DNA from: Hybos culiciformis
Taxonomy: Eukaryota; Arthropoda; Insecta; Diptera; Hybotidae
Length of the DNA stretch: 64,000 nucleotides
NCBI GenBank assembly: GCA_964007475.1
Contig: OZ023273.1
Coordinates: forward strand, 79,423,830-79,487,829
Direction: 5' to 3'
In this document: positions 24,331 to 35,288 of the stretch, in pieces
How the letters are laid out: each line of letters begins with the position of its first letter
Numbering within the stretch: position 1 is the first letter of the stretch
The notes under the pieces: generated by a model
The model's input: only the letters and a program-made list of their open reading frames with translations
Database searches by the model: none
Told to the model about the DNA's origin: nothing
Made by a program: the position numbers and the translations under genes

Positions 24331-25249
24331 GGGAGTGGCTACAGATACGGCAACCGTAACTTATTTTTTTTTTAACAGTTACGGTTAACGTAACTTATTT
24401 TTTTTTTTTAACAGTTACGGTTAACGTAACTTATTTTTTTTTTTTTAAAGTTACGGCAACCGTAACTTTTAGGTAATGCTTAAAGTTACGGCAATTTTTT
24501 TTTTTTTTTTTTTCGAAAAAAAAAAAAAATTTATTTAATTTTTTTTTTCTTTTTTTTTTGTCTTAACCCTTTCTTCGGGATTCGAACCTCGTTCTTTAGC
24601 ATTTCATTCTACCACTCTACCTCTCGGCTACAGTATTAAAATTATAAACGTGTACAAAATAGAAAATATAAATTATGTGTTCATGTGAAAGTTATTGACA
24701 AGTAAAAACCTTACATCGTCATACAAAAAATACAAGAATAGTAAAACCTTACATAGTTATACAAAAATACAAAAAAAAGAATTAAAAGCGCGAAGCTCCA
24801 AAGCAAAATAAAAAAAAAAAAGAAGCCCTAGGGGGTTTGGGGGAGGCGGCGGCCGTCCCCCGTTCATAACATAACAACTATTTATTTAAAAAAAAGTCAT
24901 AATGCTCAAAAAAAACTTTGCCGTAATCACTAAAAAAAAAAAAAAGTTACGTCCGCCGTAACTTTAGACAATTTTCTACAGGATTACGGTTGCCGTAACT
25001 CTCAAAAAAAAAAAAAGAGTTACGTTTGCCGTAACTTTAAACAATTTTCAACAGGATTACGGTTGCCGTATCTCTAAAAATAAAAAAAGAGTTACGTTTG
25101 CCGTAACTTTAGTCAATTTTCAACAGGATTACGGTTGCCGTAACTCTAAAAATAAAAAAAGAATTACGTTTGCCGTAACTTTAGTCAATTTTGAACAGGA
25201 TTACTCAAAAAAAAAAAGTGTTACGTTTGCCGTAACTGTAGACGCTCCC
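24331..25249. mobile_element. 0.92-kb MULE-like MITE with 9-bp target duplication
   Basis: The termini are GGGAGTGGCTACAG (24331) and CTGTAGACGCTCCC (ending 25249), an imperfect inverted pair that extends into GTTACGG repeats. The flanks are a perfect 9-bp duplication ATTTTTTAT (24322-24330 and 25250-25258), typical of Mutator-like elements. Both shoulders are filled with tandem and inverted copies of GTTACGG.TAACCGTAAC. The core carries a tRNA-like module and a GC-rich patch (24830-24865). Confidence 0.85.
24575..24650 (-). pseudogene. tRNA-like module inside MITE, second copy
   Basis: On the minus strand it has an A-box-like TAGCCGAGAGGTAGAG and a perfect B box GAGGTTCGAATCCC, followed by GAAGAAAGGGTTA. 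It matches the module at 11180-11252, including the neighbouring AAAATAGAAAATATAAAT. It is probably a pol III promoter relic. Confidence 0.6.
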
Positions 25250-25340
25250 ATTTTTTATATTTTAAAAGTTTCACTGAGAAATGCAAAATTGATTGTTTAT
25301 TGCTAGTTTTAATTGTTACATTATTTCTTATTCTACTTAA

Positions 25341-25772
25341 TGGCTCGATCACAGCTAGTACCGCAAAGCAATTTTTGAAGGAATGTTCCGGTAACCTGTT
25401 CACAACTAATTTTACCTGAAAGCGAAAAAAATCAACTGCAAAAACTGCTTTTGTTTTTTCTTTAATATGATTGGGACCGAAAAATGCCGCAAAACCAAAT
25501 TGCGATGCAAAAGAAACGCAGTGAAAAAGAAACACAAAAATTATTTTGTGATGTAGCGTAGTCAATTCTTTCAGGACCAAAAAAAAAAAAAAAATTCAGC
25601 TTTCTAATTAATTATGAAATAATTTTAAGAAATTCTTTTTAGAAAAAATCAATAAAATTAATATCTTGCGTTTTTTATAATTTTTATTTAAATAAATAAA
25701 TATGAAATAACGCAGAAAATCGGTTTTTACGGTAGCTCTTAATGCTTTGCGGTATTAGCTGTGATCGAGCCG
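25341..25772. mobile_element. 0.43-kb piggyBac-like MITE with TTAA target
   Basis: A 29-bp imperfect inverted repeat GGCTCGATCACAGCTARTAC (continuing CGCAAAGCA) bounds the element. TTAA lies directly outside both ends (25337-25340 and 25773-25776). TTAA duplication is the piggyBac hallmark. The interior is non-coding. Confidence 0.7.
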
Positions 25773-25922
25773 TTAATATTTGCGCATCTGGAAACACTGA
25801 GTGGTGAATTTTAACACGTTTTTCTGTTGCTTCGTTGACTCGTTGTATCAATAAAATTTTTTTTTTAAATAAATTTAAAAAGAAAAGTTTGTTTCTTAAA
25901 TTAAAATCTAAATTAAATTTTT

Positions 25923-28055
25923 AGAAATGACGAAAAAAAATTCAGTTTCTGATCACGAGAAAAGCAGCCACGACAAGAGCAGCCACTAGAAGAACAGCCA
26001 CAAGAAGAACAGCCACAAGAAGAACAGCCAAGAGAAAAGCATCCAAGAGAAGAACAGCCACGAGATGAACAGCCGAAAGAATCATCAAAATCTGTTGTTC
26101 GGACCTATAATTTTTTCAATTATGGTAATCGAAATAATAAAAATTCGTCCTATTATCGTCGCGGTAGAGGTGGTGCTCGCGGTAGAGGTGGTGCTGGAAG
26201 TAATCGTGGAGGAGGTGGTAATCGTAGAGGAGGTGGTAATCGTGGTAGCTTGGATGGGAATAACTCTTGGTACTTAAATATGTACCTTCAAAGCTTTCAA
26301 CAAAATTTTTACGTCTTTGATGAAAAAATTCTCTGCTTAATACAATCAATACAGTACCTCCTCCATAATAATGTTTTTTCAACAATTGTTTTGCTCTTTT
26401 ACTAACAATTCTAAAAAATCTAAAAAAGATATTAAGAAGAAATTACTTATCGTTAGACTCAATGGACAAGCAAGTACTTCTTAATGTAAAAAATAAAAAT
26501 AATTAAAAAAAAATGTTTTTAACATATAATTATTATCTACTTTAACCGTTTTCCACCAAAAATGGAAAAAAACGGGAGCTACGTGTTTTTATTTGGCGTT
26601 TGTCAATTCTGCTCGTATATTTTAAGCTACTGAATCCATCCGAAACAAATATGCTAATCTTGTTCACTTTCACCTCAGCTTCAAATAAAATTTTTTTATG
26701 AAATTTTGTTTGGATACGTAGATAGGTATATGATGATTAGAGAAACCTTAAAAAAATTGTTCAGATCTCGATTGAGTCCAAGGATTTAGACTGGCGGCTG
26801 AAAATTGATTTCCATAAACATAAGTATATCCTCTTTTTTCTCCTTGGATCTACACAACTCATTATGAGTCTTCGCCTCCATAACAACTTTCCTCCATATC
26901 TCTATGTCTTTAGCTGCATCCTTCCTTAGTATATGAGTAGATAAAAATCTAGAGAAGGTATAAATAAGTAGAGGTCGATTGAAGGAACCTAAAAAAGTGG
27001 TAAATTCCCTCTTTGAAATTTGGTATTTGAATTTGGATAAAAAAGGGTTTTAAAACCTATTGACGTTGTACCTAATGGCTCATCATTCTAAAAATCTAAA
27101 GTATGAAATGGTGCATGTGCATGATACAAAAATAATTTTTTTCATAATAATTACATATTTCTATATCAAATATATACAATGTAAATTTATGTTTTTTTTA
27201 AATACAAAGTTGTGTTGAACAGGGGACAGCTGCTGACCATAAATAGCTAAATTAAAAAAGTGAAATTTTGAAAGCATTATTCATTTTCTTATTTACATAT
27301 ACTTCTTGCATTTTTTATGGTAGTACAGAATTATTATAACTAGAAATAGTCTGCTCTCGAAGTTCGAATGAAATTTTTTTTAATTTGATTTAGTTTTGGA
27401 TGAATCATTATATTTCTTGTTGTTGAAAACATTTAAAATTATTTTCATGATTTCGAGGTGAAAAAAAATATTAATAAAAAAACCAAAATTATGAGATTCT
27501 TTAAAAAAAAAAAATTATCAAAAACGGTCCATAAGTTGCTTTTTAAATAAACTGCTGCAACTACAGATTATTTTACTTAAATAAATTACATATTAAAAGT
27601 AATCCAGTACAAGATATGCGTTTTTCGTAGTATTTCTATTATTAAACTGTGACGTCGTAGGTGTAATATTAAAATAATAAGTTTAGTGATAAGTACAAAA
27701 CTCGTATCCAATTCTATTGATATAGTGAGTGCTGCAATAAAAAATATTAATCATTCTCAAACTCCAATATCTCATTTAGTAATGAAAAACAAAATAAATT
27801 ACATCATATTCGTCAAGTCTTAAATTATTATATGTTCTTGGATTACCTCATTTTTGATAAAATACACTATGTTTTGATATTGAAAGACTCTAATGCTTTA
27901 TTTAACACAATGCTTAAATTTTTGAATTTAAACCATTTTTAACACAACTTTAATTTTATTTTATTTTATTGCTACATTTATTTAAATAAGAGGTGGTAAT
28001 CGTGAAGGAGGTGGTTATCGGAATAACCAATGGAGAGGAAAGAAACCACAAAACT
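25923..28055 (+). pseudogene. RGG-box protein fragment, two exons
   Basis: Exon A (about 25923-26244) follows a TTTTTAG acceptor. It encodes EEQP/REEQP repeats, then RTYNFFNYGNRNN and an arginine/glycine-rich RGG box (RRGRGGARGRGGAG). A GTAGCT donor lies at 26245. Exon B (about 27993-28055) continues the box in frame with RGGNREGGGYRNNQWRGKKP and ends in TAA. RGG boxes bind RNA and G-rich structures in many ribonucleoprotein components. The protein family cannot be named from this part. A TGA at 25950 precedes the EEQP repeats in the same frame, and no upstream exons were recognised, so it is a fragment or a pseudogene. The intron of about 1.75 kb holds no recognised feature. Confidence 0.55.
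26245..26285 (+). repeat. 41-bp direct repeat, copy 1
   Basis: Begins exactly at the RGG gene's intron donor (GTAGCTTGGATGGGAATAAC and onward). An identical 41-base copy lies at 28104-28144, just after the stop codon. Confidence 0.85.
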
Positions 28056-28103
28056 AAGTATAAAAATTTATTTATATTTTATATAGATATAATTTTTGTA
28101 GCT

Positions 28104-28144
28104 GTAGCTTGGATGGGAATAACTCTTGGTACTTAAATATGTAC
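28104..28144 (+). repeat. 41-bp direct repeat, copy 2
   Basis: Perfect copy of 26245-26285, placed 49 bases downstream of the RGG fragment's stop codon. Confidence 0.85.
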
Positions 28145-30044
28145 TATAAAATTCGCTCATATATTATGATTGTTGATTTAATATTTCTTTGTTACAAAAA
28201 AATCTAAGCCCGAATTCTATAACATTTTTATTTTTTTTGTTAATTTAGTTTATAGAATTTAGCCTGAACTTTTTAAATAGCGATCATTTTATTTTTTTTT
28301 TCAAGATTAATGATTGACAAATGCATTACTTTTAAATTTTTAGTTCCATTATTTAGATACATGATTCAGTCAATATTAAATGAATACTGGATCAGTTTAG
28401 CGATTATTTTAGGATTTATGTTTGCATGTAGAATACAAATAATTATATTAGGCTTGATAAAATAATTATAATAACAATTTCGTTATTTTTTTTTTTAGTT
28501 TATATTTTGATGATAAAATCAATTGGGATGTCTGAAATAAAAACGGCATCAATCTATGGTTGCCAATGTTTGCCTAAAACTCTTATCCTAACCAATTTTT
28601 TTTTTATAATTTTCGTTATTTTTAAATTTTAAGTATTTTATAAAATTATAATATAAACTTATAATAATCAAAACTATTTTAGGTAAAAAATTCGATTCGA
28701 ATTTTATATAATATCGAAGCAACTAGTAGCTTCATCTTGAAACTGTTTAGATTTAAATTAAAATTATTTTTAAATATTAAAAGCTGTAATATTACAAACA
28801 AAACTTAATTTAAACACAACTTGATCAAGAAAAAAAATTCTAAATCGATTCACATTTTCAATTATATAGTTTATTGTTTCAAATGTATTCCACATATTTT
28901 CATATAATCGAAATAATGGACTTGACTGATTTTTTTTTGATAATACATATTTCTAATAAAAAAACTGCAAACCATATCTCACTACATTTTAAATTAATTA
29001 AGTTTAATTTTAGTTGAAGCCGATCGTGGCAAAATATTTCATAGGGAATATTTTTGATTTTAGTTAAAAAATTAAAAATAGTCTACTGTTAATCTGAAGT
29101 ACATTTTCAAGACAAAAAGGTTGCTGAATATTTTATTTATAGGACTCTATGTCTATATACTATCTATATACTATCTATATACTATGTCTATATACTATCA
29201 AAAATACTATCAAAAATAATGAGAGGTCTAATTCGCTTCTAGTAAACTAATATAACGAAATGAATACTGAAATTATCATAAAATAATTTAAATATTTTTA
29301 AGGAATCAAAATATTAATATATCGTGTAGTTTTGGCAAATTATTTTACATGATTAAAAACACTTAGTTGATATTTATATATATAATTTATTTGATTTTTT
29401 AAGAACATAATTTTATAGATTAACGCCTTTGAATTTGTAGATTTTAACTTTTTTTGTAAACTGTTTTCTATTAAACAGATATATATATTTCATATAGAAT
29501 TTTCCAAAAGGGCAAATAAAATAAAAAATAAAATGTTTCATTTTGCATACATACCTCAACATTTTTTTTCAAATTACATAATTAGCTTCAATGGTAATTT
29601 TTTATAAAATTCATCAATTTATAAAGGAAAAAAAATTATGATTACAAAGACAAACAAAATCGACCTATTTTGTAGTTCATCATAAGCTCTCCTAACTACA
29701 AAAACTATAGTCAACTAATAATTAACAAAGAAAACAAAGAAAACTCACAAATTAATTTCTTATTATTATTCATTATTTTTTTTTTCCAACTATTCTATAT
29801 TTTTATACAAAATACATTTTTTTAATTATATATTGAAATTAAAAAAGAAAATTATATATTAAAAGAAACAAAAAATAAATATAAATTAAATTTAAAAACT
29901 TTTTATTGTAAACTATTACAAAAACTATATGGATTATATAATTATATAAATAAAAGTGTACAAATTGAAATTGAAAAAAAATATATGATTGTTTTATAAA
30001 GTAAATGAAAAAAAATTGATGTAATTTAAAATTCTTTAATTGAA
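28145..30044. other. AT-rich DNA, no gene seen
   Basis: About 1.9 kb without coding signal. A short TATATACTATC repeat occurs at about 29144-29212. Confidence 0.5.
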
Positions 30045-30052
30045 ATCTTATT

Positions 30053-30764
30053 CAGGGCTGCCAGATGGAATTAATGAAATTTCCTCAAATTCTTAAGAAA
30101 TTTCCCCAAAACAGACACTTTTTGAAAAAAATTCCTCAAATTTTTTTTTTTTATATCTTCGTGTTCTAAAATTTTTTTTTGCCCTAAATTAGAAAAAACA
30201 ATTGTTTAACTGTTTTACTCACTGCAGTTTTTCCCCAAAAACAGCTTATTTTTGCAAGATTTCCTCAAATTTTTAATATGTTCAGATTTTATGCGGTACT
30301 TATAATGTTCTAAATCTTTTGAGTTTAGTTCCAACAATGGATTTTGAGTTCAAGGTACGTAGAAGAATGGGGGGGGTTGGACATTTGTCCGCGGGACATT
30401 TGTCCGCGGGACATTTGTCCGCGATTTGTTTTTGTATCGTGGACATAAAAATGACATTTGTCCGCGAAGTTTTCCATACAAATTTCATCGCGGACAAATG
30501 TCCCGCGGACAAATGTCACGGCGCCAAGAATGGTAATGACATCAATTTCTTAAAATTATTAGGGTAAAAAAAATTTAAGAGTCTGAAATTTTAAATATTG
30601 TTGATTGCCAACGTTAGCACAATATTTTTGAATTTCTTCAAATTTTCCTCAGAAAAAAATATTTTCCTCAAATTTTTCCCCACGTTTTTTTTAACTTTTT
30701 TTTTTCCCCCGAGAATAAAAATTTCCTCAGTTTGGGGAAAAAATTCCCCAATCTGGCAGCCCTG
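30053..30764. mobile_element. hAT-type MITE, copy A
   Basis: The termini are CAGGGCTGCCAGAT and ATCTGGCAGCCCTG. It is nearly identical to copy B at 35289-35981. The left flank is ATCTTATT (30045-30052) and the right flank is GCTGAGAG (30765-30772), so it lacks a matching duplication of its own. It contains a nested hairpin region with three copies of GGACATTTGTCCGCG (30377-30523). Confidence 0.9.
30377..30523. repeat. GGACATTTGTCCGCG hairpin cluster in copy A
   Basis: Three tandem copies of GGACATTTGTCCGCG face two inverted copies after a spacer of about 70 bp, forming a GC-rich foldback inside the hAT MITE. Copy B has two forward copies instead (35613-35738). Confidence 0.8.
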
Positions 30765-30812
30765 GCTGAGAGACATATTTTATTGTGCAACGCACACACA
30801 AGCTACACTAAA

Positions 30813-31088
30813 CAGACGCCGACGCCGAGAAGAAAATGCTCGGCGGAGAATTTTATATTTTTTATCGGCGTGCCAAAAAAATTTCTTATATTTTTTCGGT
30901 TATTTAGTTCTTTTTTTCACATTTTTTTTGTTTTGTGGCTTTTTTTTATTTTTTTTTTATTTTTTTTTTTATTTTTATTTTTTTTTTGTTTGTTTTTATG
31001 TTTTTTTTTTGCACGCCGATGGCGCTACCCGTCGCTTACTTTTTTTTTTCAACGCTCGTCGGCGCGGAAACATCGGCGTCGGCGTCTG
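30813..31088. mobile_element. 0.28-kb hAT-type MITE
   Basis: The termini are CAGACGCCGACGCCGA and its inverse TCGGCGTCGGCGTCTG. They are flanked by a perfect 8-bp duplication ACACTAAA (30805-30812 and 31089-31096). The interior is T-rich with further inverted GC-rich blocks (GCTCGGCGG, TCGTCGGCGC). Open frames over it are low-complexity and not genes. Confidence 0.8.
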
Positions 31089-31616
31089 ACACTAAACACA
31101 CATAAAATAAAATTTGACAACAATACGTTTGTTTTTCTTTTTCGCATATTCAATTTAATTTTTTTTTTCTTTGTAATAATAATAAATTAATAAAAATATT
31201 AAAAATTAAAATAAATTTAAAAATATTTAAAAAAATAAAAAATAAGAAATAGTGAAAAGGAAAATTAAAAGTTTTAAATAAATAAATAATTTCCATAAAA
31301 AAAAAGGGAAAAAAAAAAACAAAGTAAGGCTCAGACACAAAAAAATAAAAAATTTTAAATTTGCTCATTCGAATTTTTGACATTTTTGAACTCATTTTTA
31401 TTTGGATTTTTAATTAAATACGAAAATATTTTATTTTATTATTCTAAATATTTTAATAACAAGTCTCGACAAATAAGTATAAATAAATTATTTCAAAAAA
31501 ATAAATATTCATATTTAATAAATTTTTATTTAAAAAGTAAAATTAACACATACCAAAAAAAAATAGCTTCGACGAAAAACCAAGAAAAAAAAACAAAAGA
31601 GCTGTCATGGGACACC

Positions 31617-33215
31617 AGTTTGGAACGTAGTTCCTTAGCGTACATATAAGTAATTTTCATTTTTCATCAATTCAAAATTTTATTAATTTAAAAAGAAACT
31701 TTTTTCTACTTTTCCCAGTTTTCTCTAATTTTGCATTTTTTTCATTTAAAGAAACCTTTTTTAAGGAGCAATTTTAGACTGTTTTTTCGAATTTCGAAGA
31801 TCTTTTTTGACATCGAAAATTCAAAAAGCTAAAACTAAGAGTCTGTTCACTTATTAGTGATTATTGAAAAAATTGAAATCGGATTTAATATTCCAGATTT
31901 TTTAATTTGTAAACGACACGATTTTACTGCTGTTATTTAAAAAAAATGAAATAATTTTGTCCTAAAGCCGTTCACAAATTCAATTTTACTTCTTAAAATT
32001 CTGCAAAGGGAAATTTTAAATTTCCCATAACAAACTAAATTTGTAGGTGAATTCAAAAACTAAAATTGTATAGAAAAGAAAAAAGCGGCAAAAATGGGTA
32101 AGAAAATTCGGTTGGTCACGTATTATTATAAGTTTTTGATTTCAGTCAGCCAAATATTATTTTATAAGTAGTTGATTTTAGCAGATTATACAGAATGCAG
32201 AAAATTACGTCCTCAATTTAGAAATTGTGACTCTAAGTTTATCAATTTTCATACAACGTTCAATAAAAAACTATTACTATTTGCCGCGAGAGGGACTGTT
32301 TATTTGCCGCGAAAGGGACTGTTTACATTTTATCAAATCATATAAAATGCGACGGCGTCGACTCATTATTTAAACTTTAAAAAAATTAACAGATATCGTT
32401 AATTTACTTATACATTTTAATTTTTTGTTTTTGTTGTTTACAACACAAAAAAAAACAAATATCATAGCCAAAATGGCAAAGTATCGAAATATCTAACGCC
32501 GGCAGATGACTTGACTTGCCTTGGTACCGAATAATGCCTTTATATTGGCAAAATAATACTGACAAAATTATACAAGATTTTTATTAACATTGAAATTAGT
32601 ATGAAAATCTAAATTTTATTTGAACTATAAAATATTAATTAGTTAATAATAAAAAATTAATATTTACTAAATATTTTATTTTATAAATATTTTATAAATT
32701 GAAATAAAATTTAAGTTTATCAATTTTCATACAAAGTTCAATAAAAATACAAGAGCCGGCGGGACGTTTGATAGATGTGAAACATCGGAATTATTTTGTA
32801 CAGATAATATTGATAGATAACTTTGATAGAATTTTGGATTTTAATTTTATAAATTTCATTGGATGTTTACTATTCTTTTTGTTTTATTTCTATTAATTAT
32901 TAATGCAAACCAAAGAACACAATATTTATTAAAATACCTAAAAAAATATAATAAAAATATAATAATTTTTTTTAACTTTTTTTTTTTGTTTATCATGTAC
33001 CGACAGAGTCCGACGCGATCATATTTTTGGTCGCTGCGGCTTAGCAGCGATATTTTCAAAATTTTTTGGAACTGCTGCTAAAAAAAAAATCATTGCTCGC
33101 TCAAAATCTATGATCGCGTCGGAGTGTGTACCGACACTTTGTACTGACACTAAAGTGTTCAAATTTTTAATAAATTTTTCCATAAGAGCGTAGAATAAGG
33201 AACTACGTTCCAAAA
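31617..33215. mobile_element. Possible 1.6-kb element with 18-bp inverted termini
   Basis: TTGGAACGTAGTTCCTTA at 31619 is repeated inverted as TAAGGAACTACGTTCCAA near 33200. The interior is AT-rich and non-coding, with a direct repeat of about 35 bp (AAGTTTATCAATTTTCATAC) at about 32235 and 32713. No clear target duplication was seen. Confidence 0.4.
32997..33127. repeat. Short inverted repeat TCCGACGCGATCATA
   Basis: GTCCGACGCGATCATA (33008) and TATGATCGCGTCGGAG (33109) face each other across about 90 bp. GTACCGACA lies outside both. It looks like a very short MITE. Confidence 0.6.
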
Positions 33216-33685
33216 ATAAAAACCAATAATAATTATTGGGCTGAATAACTGGAAATAATTGGAAATTAAAATTTGTTCTGTTCTTCTTTGGACAGCCACA
33301 ACAAAAATAAATATTTGACTCAATTTAAAGAGTTCAAGTATATTAACCAGAGACATTCTACTCAACCTCAGACACCGATGGGTAAAAATTTAAACAAATT
33401 AACAACACTTGAAGATACACAAGGTAGGTGCGATAACTAAATGTGAATTTTGAAAACAGAACAAAAAAAAAATTATCTAGACTGTCGTAGCGCTTATTGT
33501 ACTTCTAATACTTTTCATAGTTAACCATACAAAAACCTCATAAAATTTTTTAGTTATGCAAAAACAATTTTTTATTTAAATCCGAAAATAAAACAAAGTT
33601 CGAACAAATTTGAAGAGTTCATGGTATTATATTTATATCGGTTTTATTTCGTTTATATTTTTGATCAATTTCCTGTTTTACAGTA

Positions 33686-34247
33686 CACAAAACTATAACC
33701 CAAAAGCAATATAGAAAAATTTTAAATAGCAACGGCCTAAATGAATTTAATAAATAAATTTAATAAAAAATGAAATAAATAAATTATATAAATAAATTAA
33801 ATTAACAAATTAAATAAATAAATAAGTAAATTATTTAATTTATTTATATAATTTATTTATTTAATTTTTTATTTTATTTATTTATTTAATTCATTTAGGC
33901 CGTTGCTATTTAAAATTTTTCTATATTGCTTTTGGGTTATAGTTTTGTGAAATGTATTTTTTTTTTTTACAGTTCACAAAACTATAACCCAAAAGCAATA
34001 TAGAAAAATTTTAAATAGCAACGGCCTAAACGAATTTAATAAATAAAGTTAATAAAAAATGAAATAAATAAATTATATAAATAAATTAAATTAACAAATT
34101 AAATAAATAAATTAAATAAATAAATAAATTATTTAATTTATTTATATAATTTATTTATTTAATTTTTTATTTTATTTATTTATTTAATTGATTTAGGCCG
34201 TTGCTATTTAAAATTTTTCTATATTGCTTTTGGGTTATAGTTTTGTG
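33686..34247. repeat. Two direct copies of a 270-bp palindrome
   Basis: Each copy begins CACAAAACTATAACCCAAAA and ends with its inverse. The copies cover about 33686-33948 and 33976-34247, with an AT-rich AAATAAATAAATT centre. The spacer carries a T-rich TTTTACAGT. The second copy abuts the 155-bp satellite. Confidence 0.85.
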
Positions 34248-34265
34248 TACTGTAAAACAGGAAAT

Positions 34266-35280
34266 TTTTCTCAGTGTAGGATTTAGACATATACAATGTT
34301 CTAGAAAAACACGGGCTTTTCAATTACCTTTCTTTTTGTACTATGACTTCCGCCCTATCTTCTACACTGTGAAAAATTCTAGAACAAAAACAGGAAATTT
34401 AAATTTTTTGTTCTAGAATTTTTCTCAGTGTAGGATTTAGACATATACAATGTTCTAGAAAAACACGGGCTTTTCAATTACCTTTCTTTTTGTACTATGA
34501 CTTCCGCCCTATCTTCTACACTGTGAAAAATTCTAGAACAAAAACAGGAAATTTAAAAGTTTTTGTTCTACAATTTTTTTCAGTGTCGGATCTAGACATA
34601 TATAATGTTCCAGAAAAACACGGGCTTTTCAATTACCTTTCGTTTCGTACCATGAGTTCAGCCCTATCTTCTACACTGTAAAAAATTCTAGAACAAAAAC
34701 AGGAAATTTAAAAGTTTTTGTTCTAGAATTTTTCTCAGTGTAGGATTTAGACATATACAATGTTCTAGAAAAACACGGGCTTTTCAATTACCTTTCTTTT
34801 TGTACTATGACTTCCGCCCTATCTTCTACACTGTGAAAAATTCTAGAACAAAAACAGGAAATTTAAAAGTTTTTGTTCTAGAATTTTTCTCAGTGTAGGA
34901 TTTAGACATATAGAATGTTCTAGAAAAACACGGGCTTTTCAATTACCTTTCTTTTTGTACTATGACTTCCGCCCTATCTTCTACACTGTGAAAAATTCTA
35001 GAACAAAAACCGGAAATTTAAAAGTTTTTGTTCTACAATTTTTTTCAGTGTCGGATCTAGACATATATAATGTTCCAGAAAAACACGGGCTTTTCAATTA
35101 CCTTTCGTTTTGTACCATGAGTTCAGCCCTATCTTCTACACTGTAAAAAATTCTAGAACAAAAACAGGAAATTTAAAAGTTTTTGTTCTAGAATTTTTCT
35201 CAGTGTAGGATTTAGACATATACAATGTTCTAGAAAAACACGGGCTTTTCAATTACCTTTCTTTTTGTACTATGACTTCC
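34266..35280 (+). repeat. 155-bp satellite with 465-bp higher-order unit
   Basis: CAGTGTAGGATTTAGACATA or its variant recurs at 34272, 34426, 34581, 34736, 34891, 35046 and 35201, a period of 154-155 bp over about 6.5 copies. Copies 3 and 6 share the same set of variants (CAGTGTCGGATCTAGACATA, GTTCCAG, CATGAGTTCAGCC), so the array has a three-unit higher-order repeat. Each unit includes inverted TTCTAGAACAAAAAC and GTTTTTGTTCTAGAA blocks. The array is cut at 35280 by the GCTGAGAG junction with hAT copy B. Confidence 0.9.
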
Positions 35281-35288
35281 GCTGAGAG

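Larger units (their letters stand above)
30765..35288. other. 4.5-kb segment bracketed by hAT copies and GCTGAGAG
   Basis: The segment starts and ends with the same 8 bases, GCTGAGAG (30765-30772 and 35281-35288), each adjoining a hAT copy, while ATCTTATT lies outside both copies. It carries MITEs, palindromes and a satellite, and no gene was recognised. See the finding on exchanged target duplications. Confidence 0.85.

Noticed and set aside
25221..25580. 119-codon minus-strand protein near DUS2
   Set aside because: It spans the end of one MITE and the start of another and shows no DUS2 N-terminal motifs.
26116..26385. Minus-strand His/Tyr-rich frame
   Set aside because: It is the antisense of the RGG-box coding exon.
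30598..31190. Phenylalanine-rich overlapping open frames
   Set aside because: They cross T-runs and two MITE boundaries, and composition explains them.
34490..35146. Two similar 63-codon frames
   Set aside because: They are the 155-bp satellite translated in one frame.
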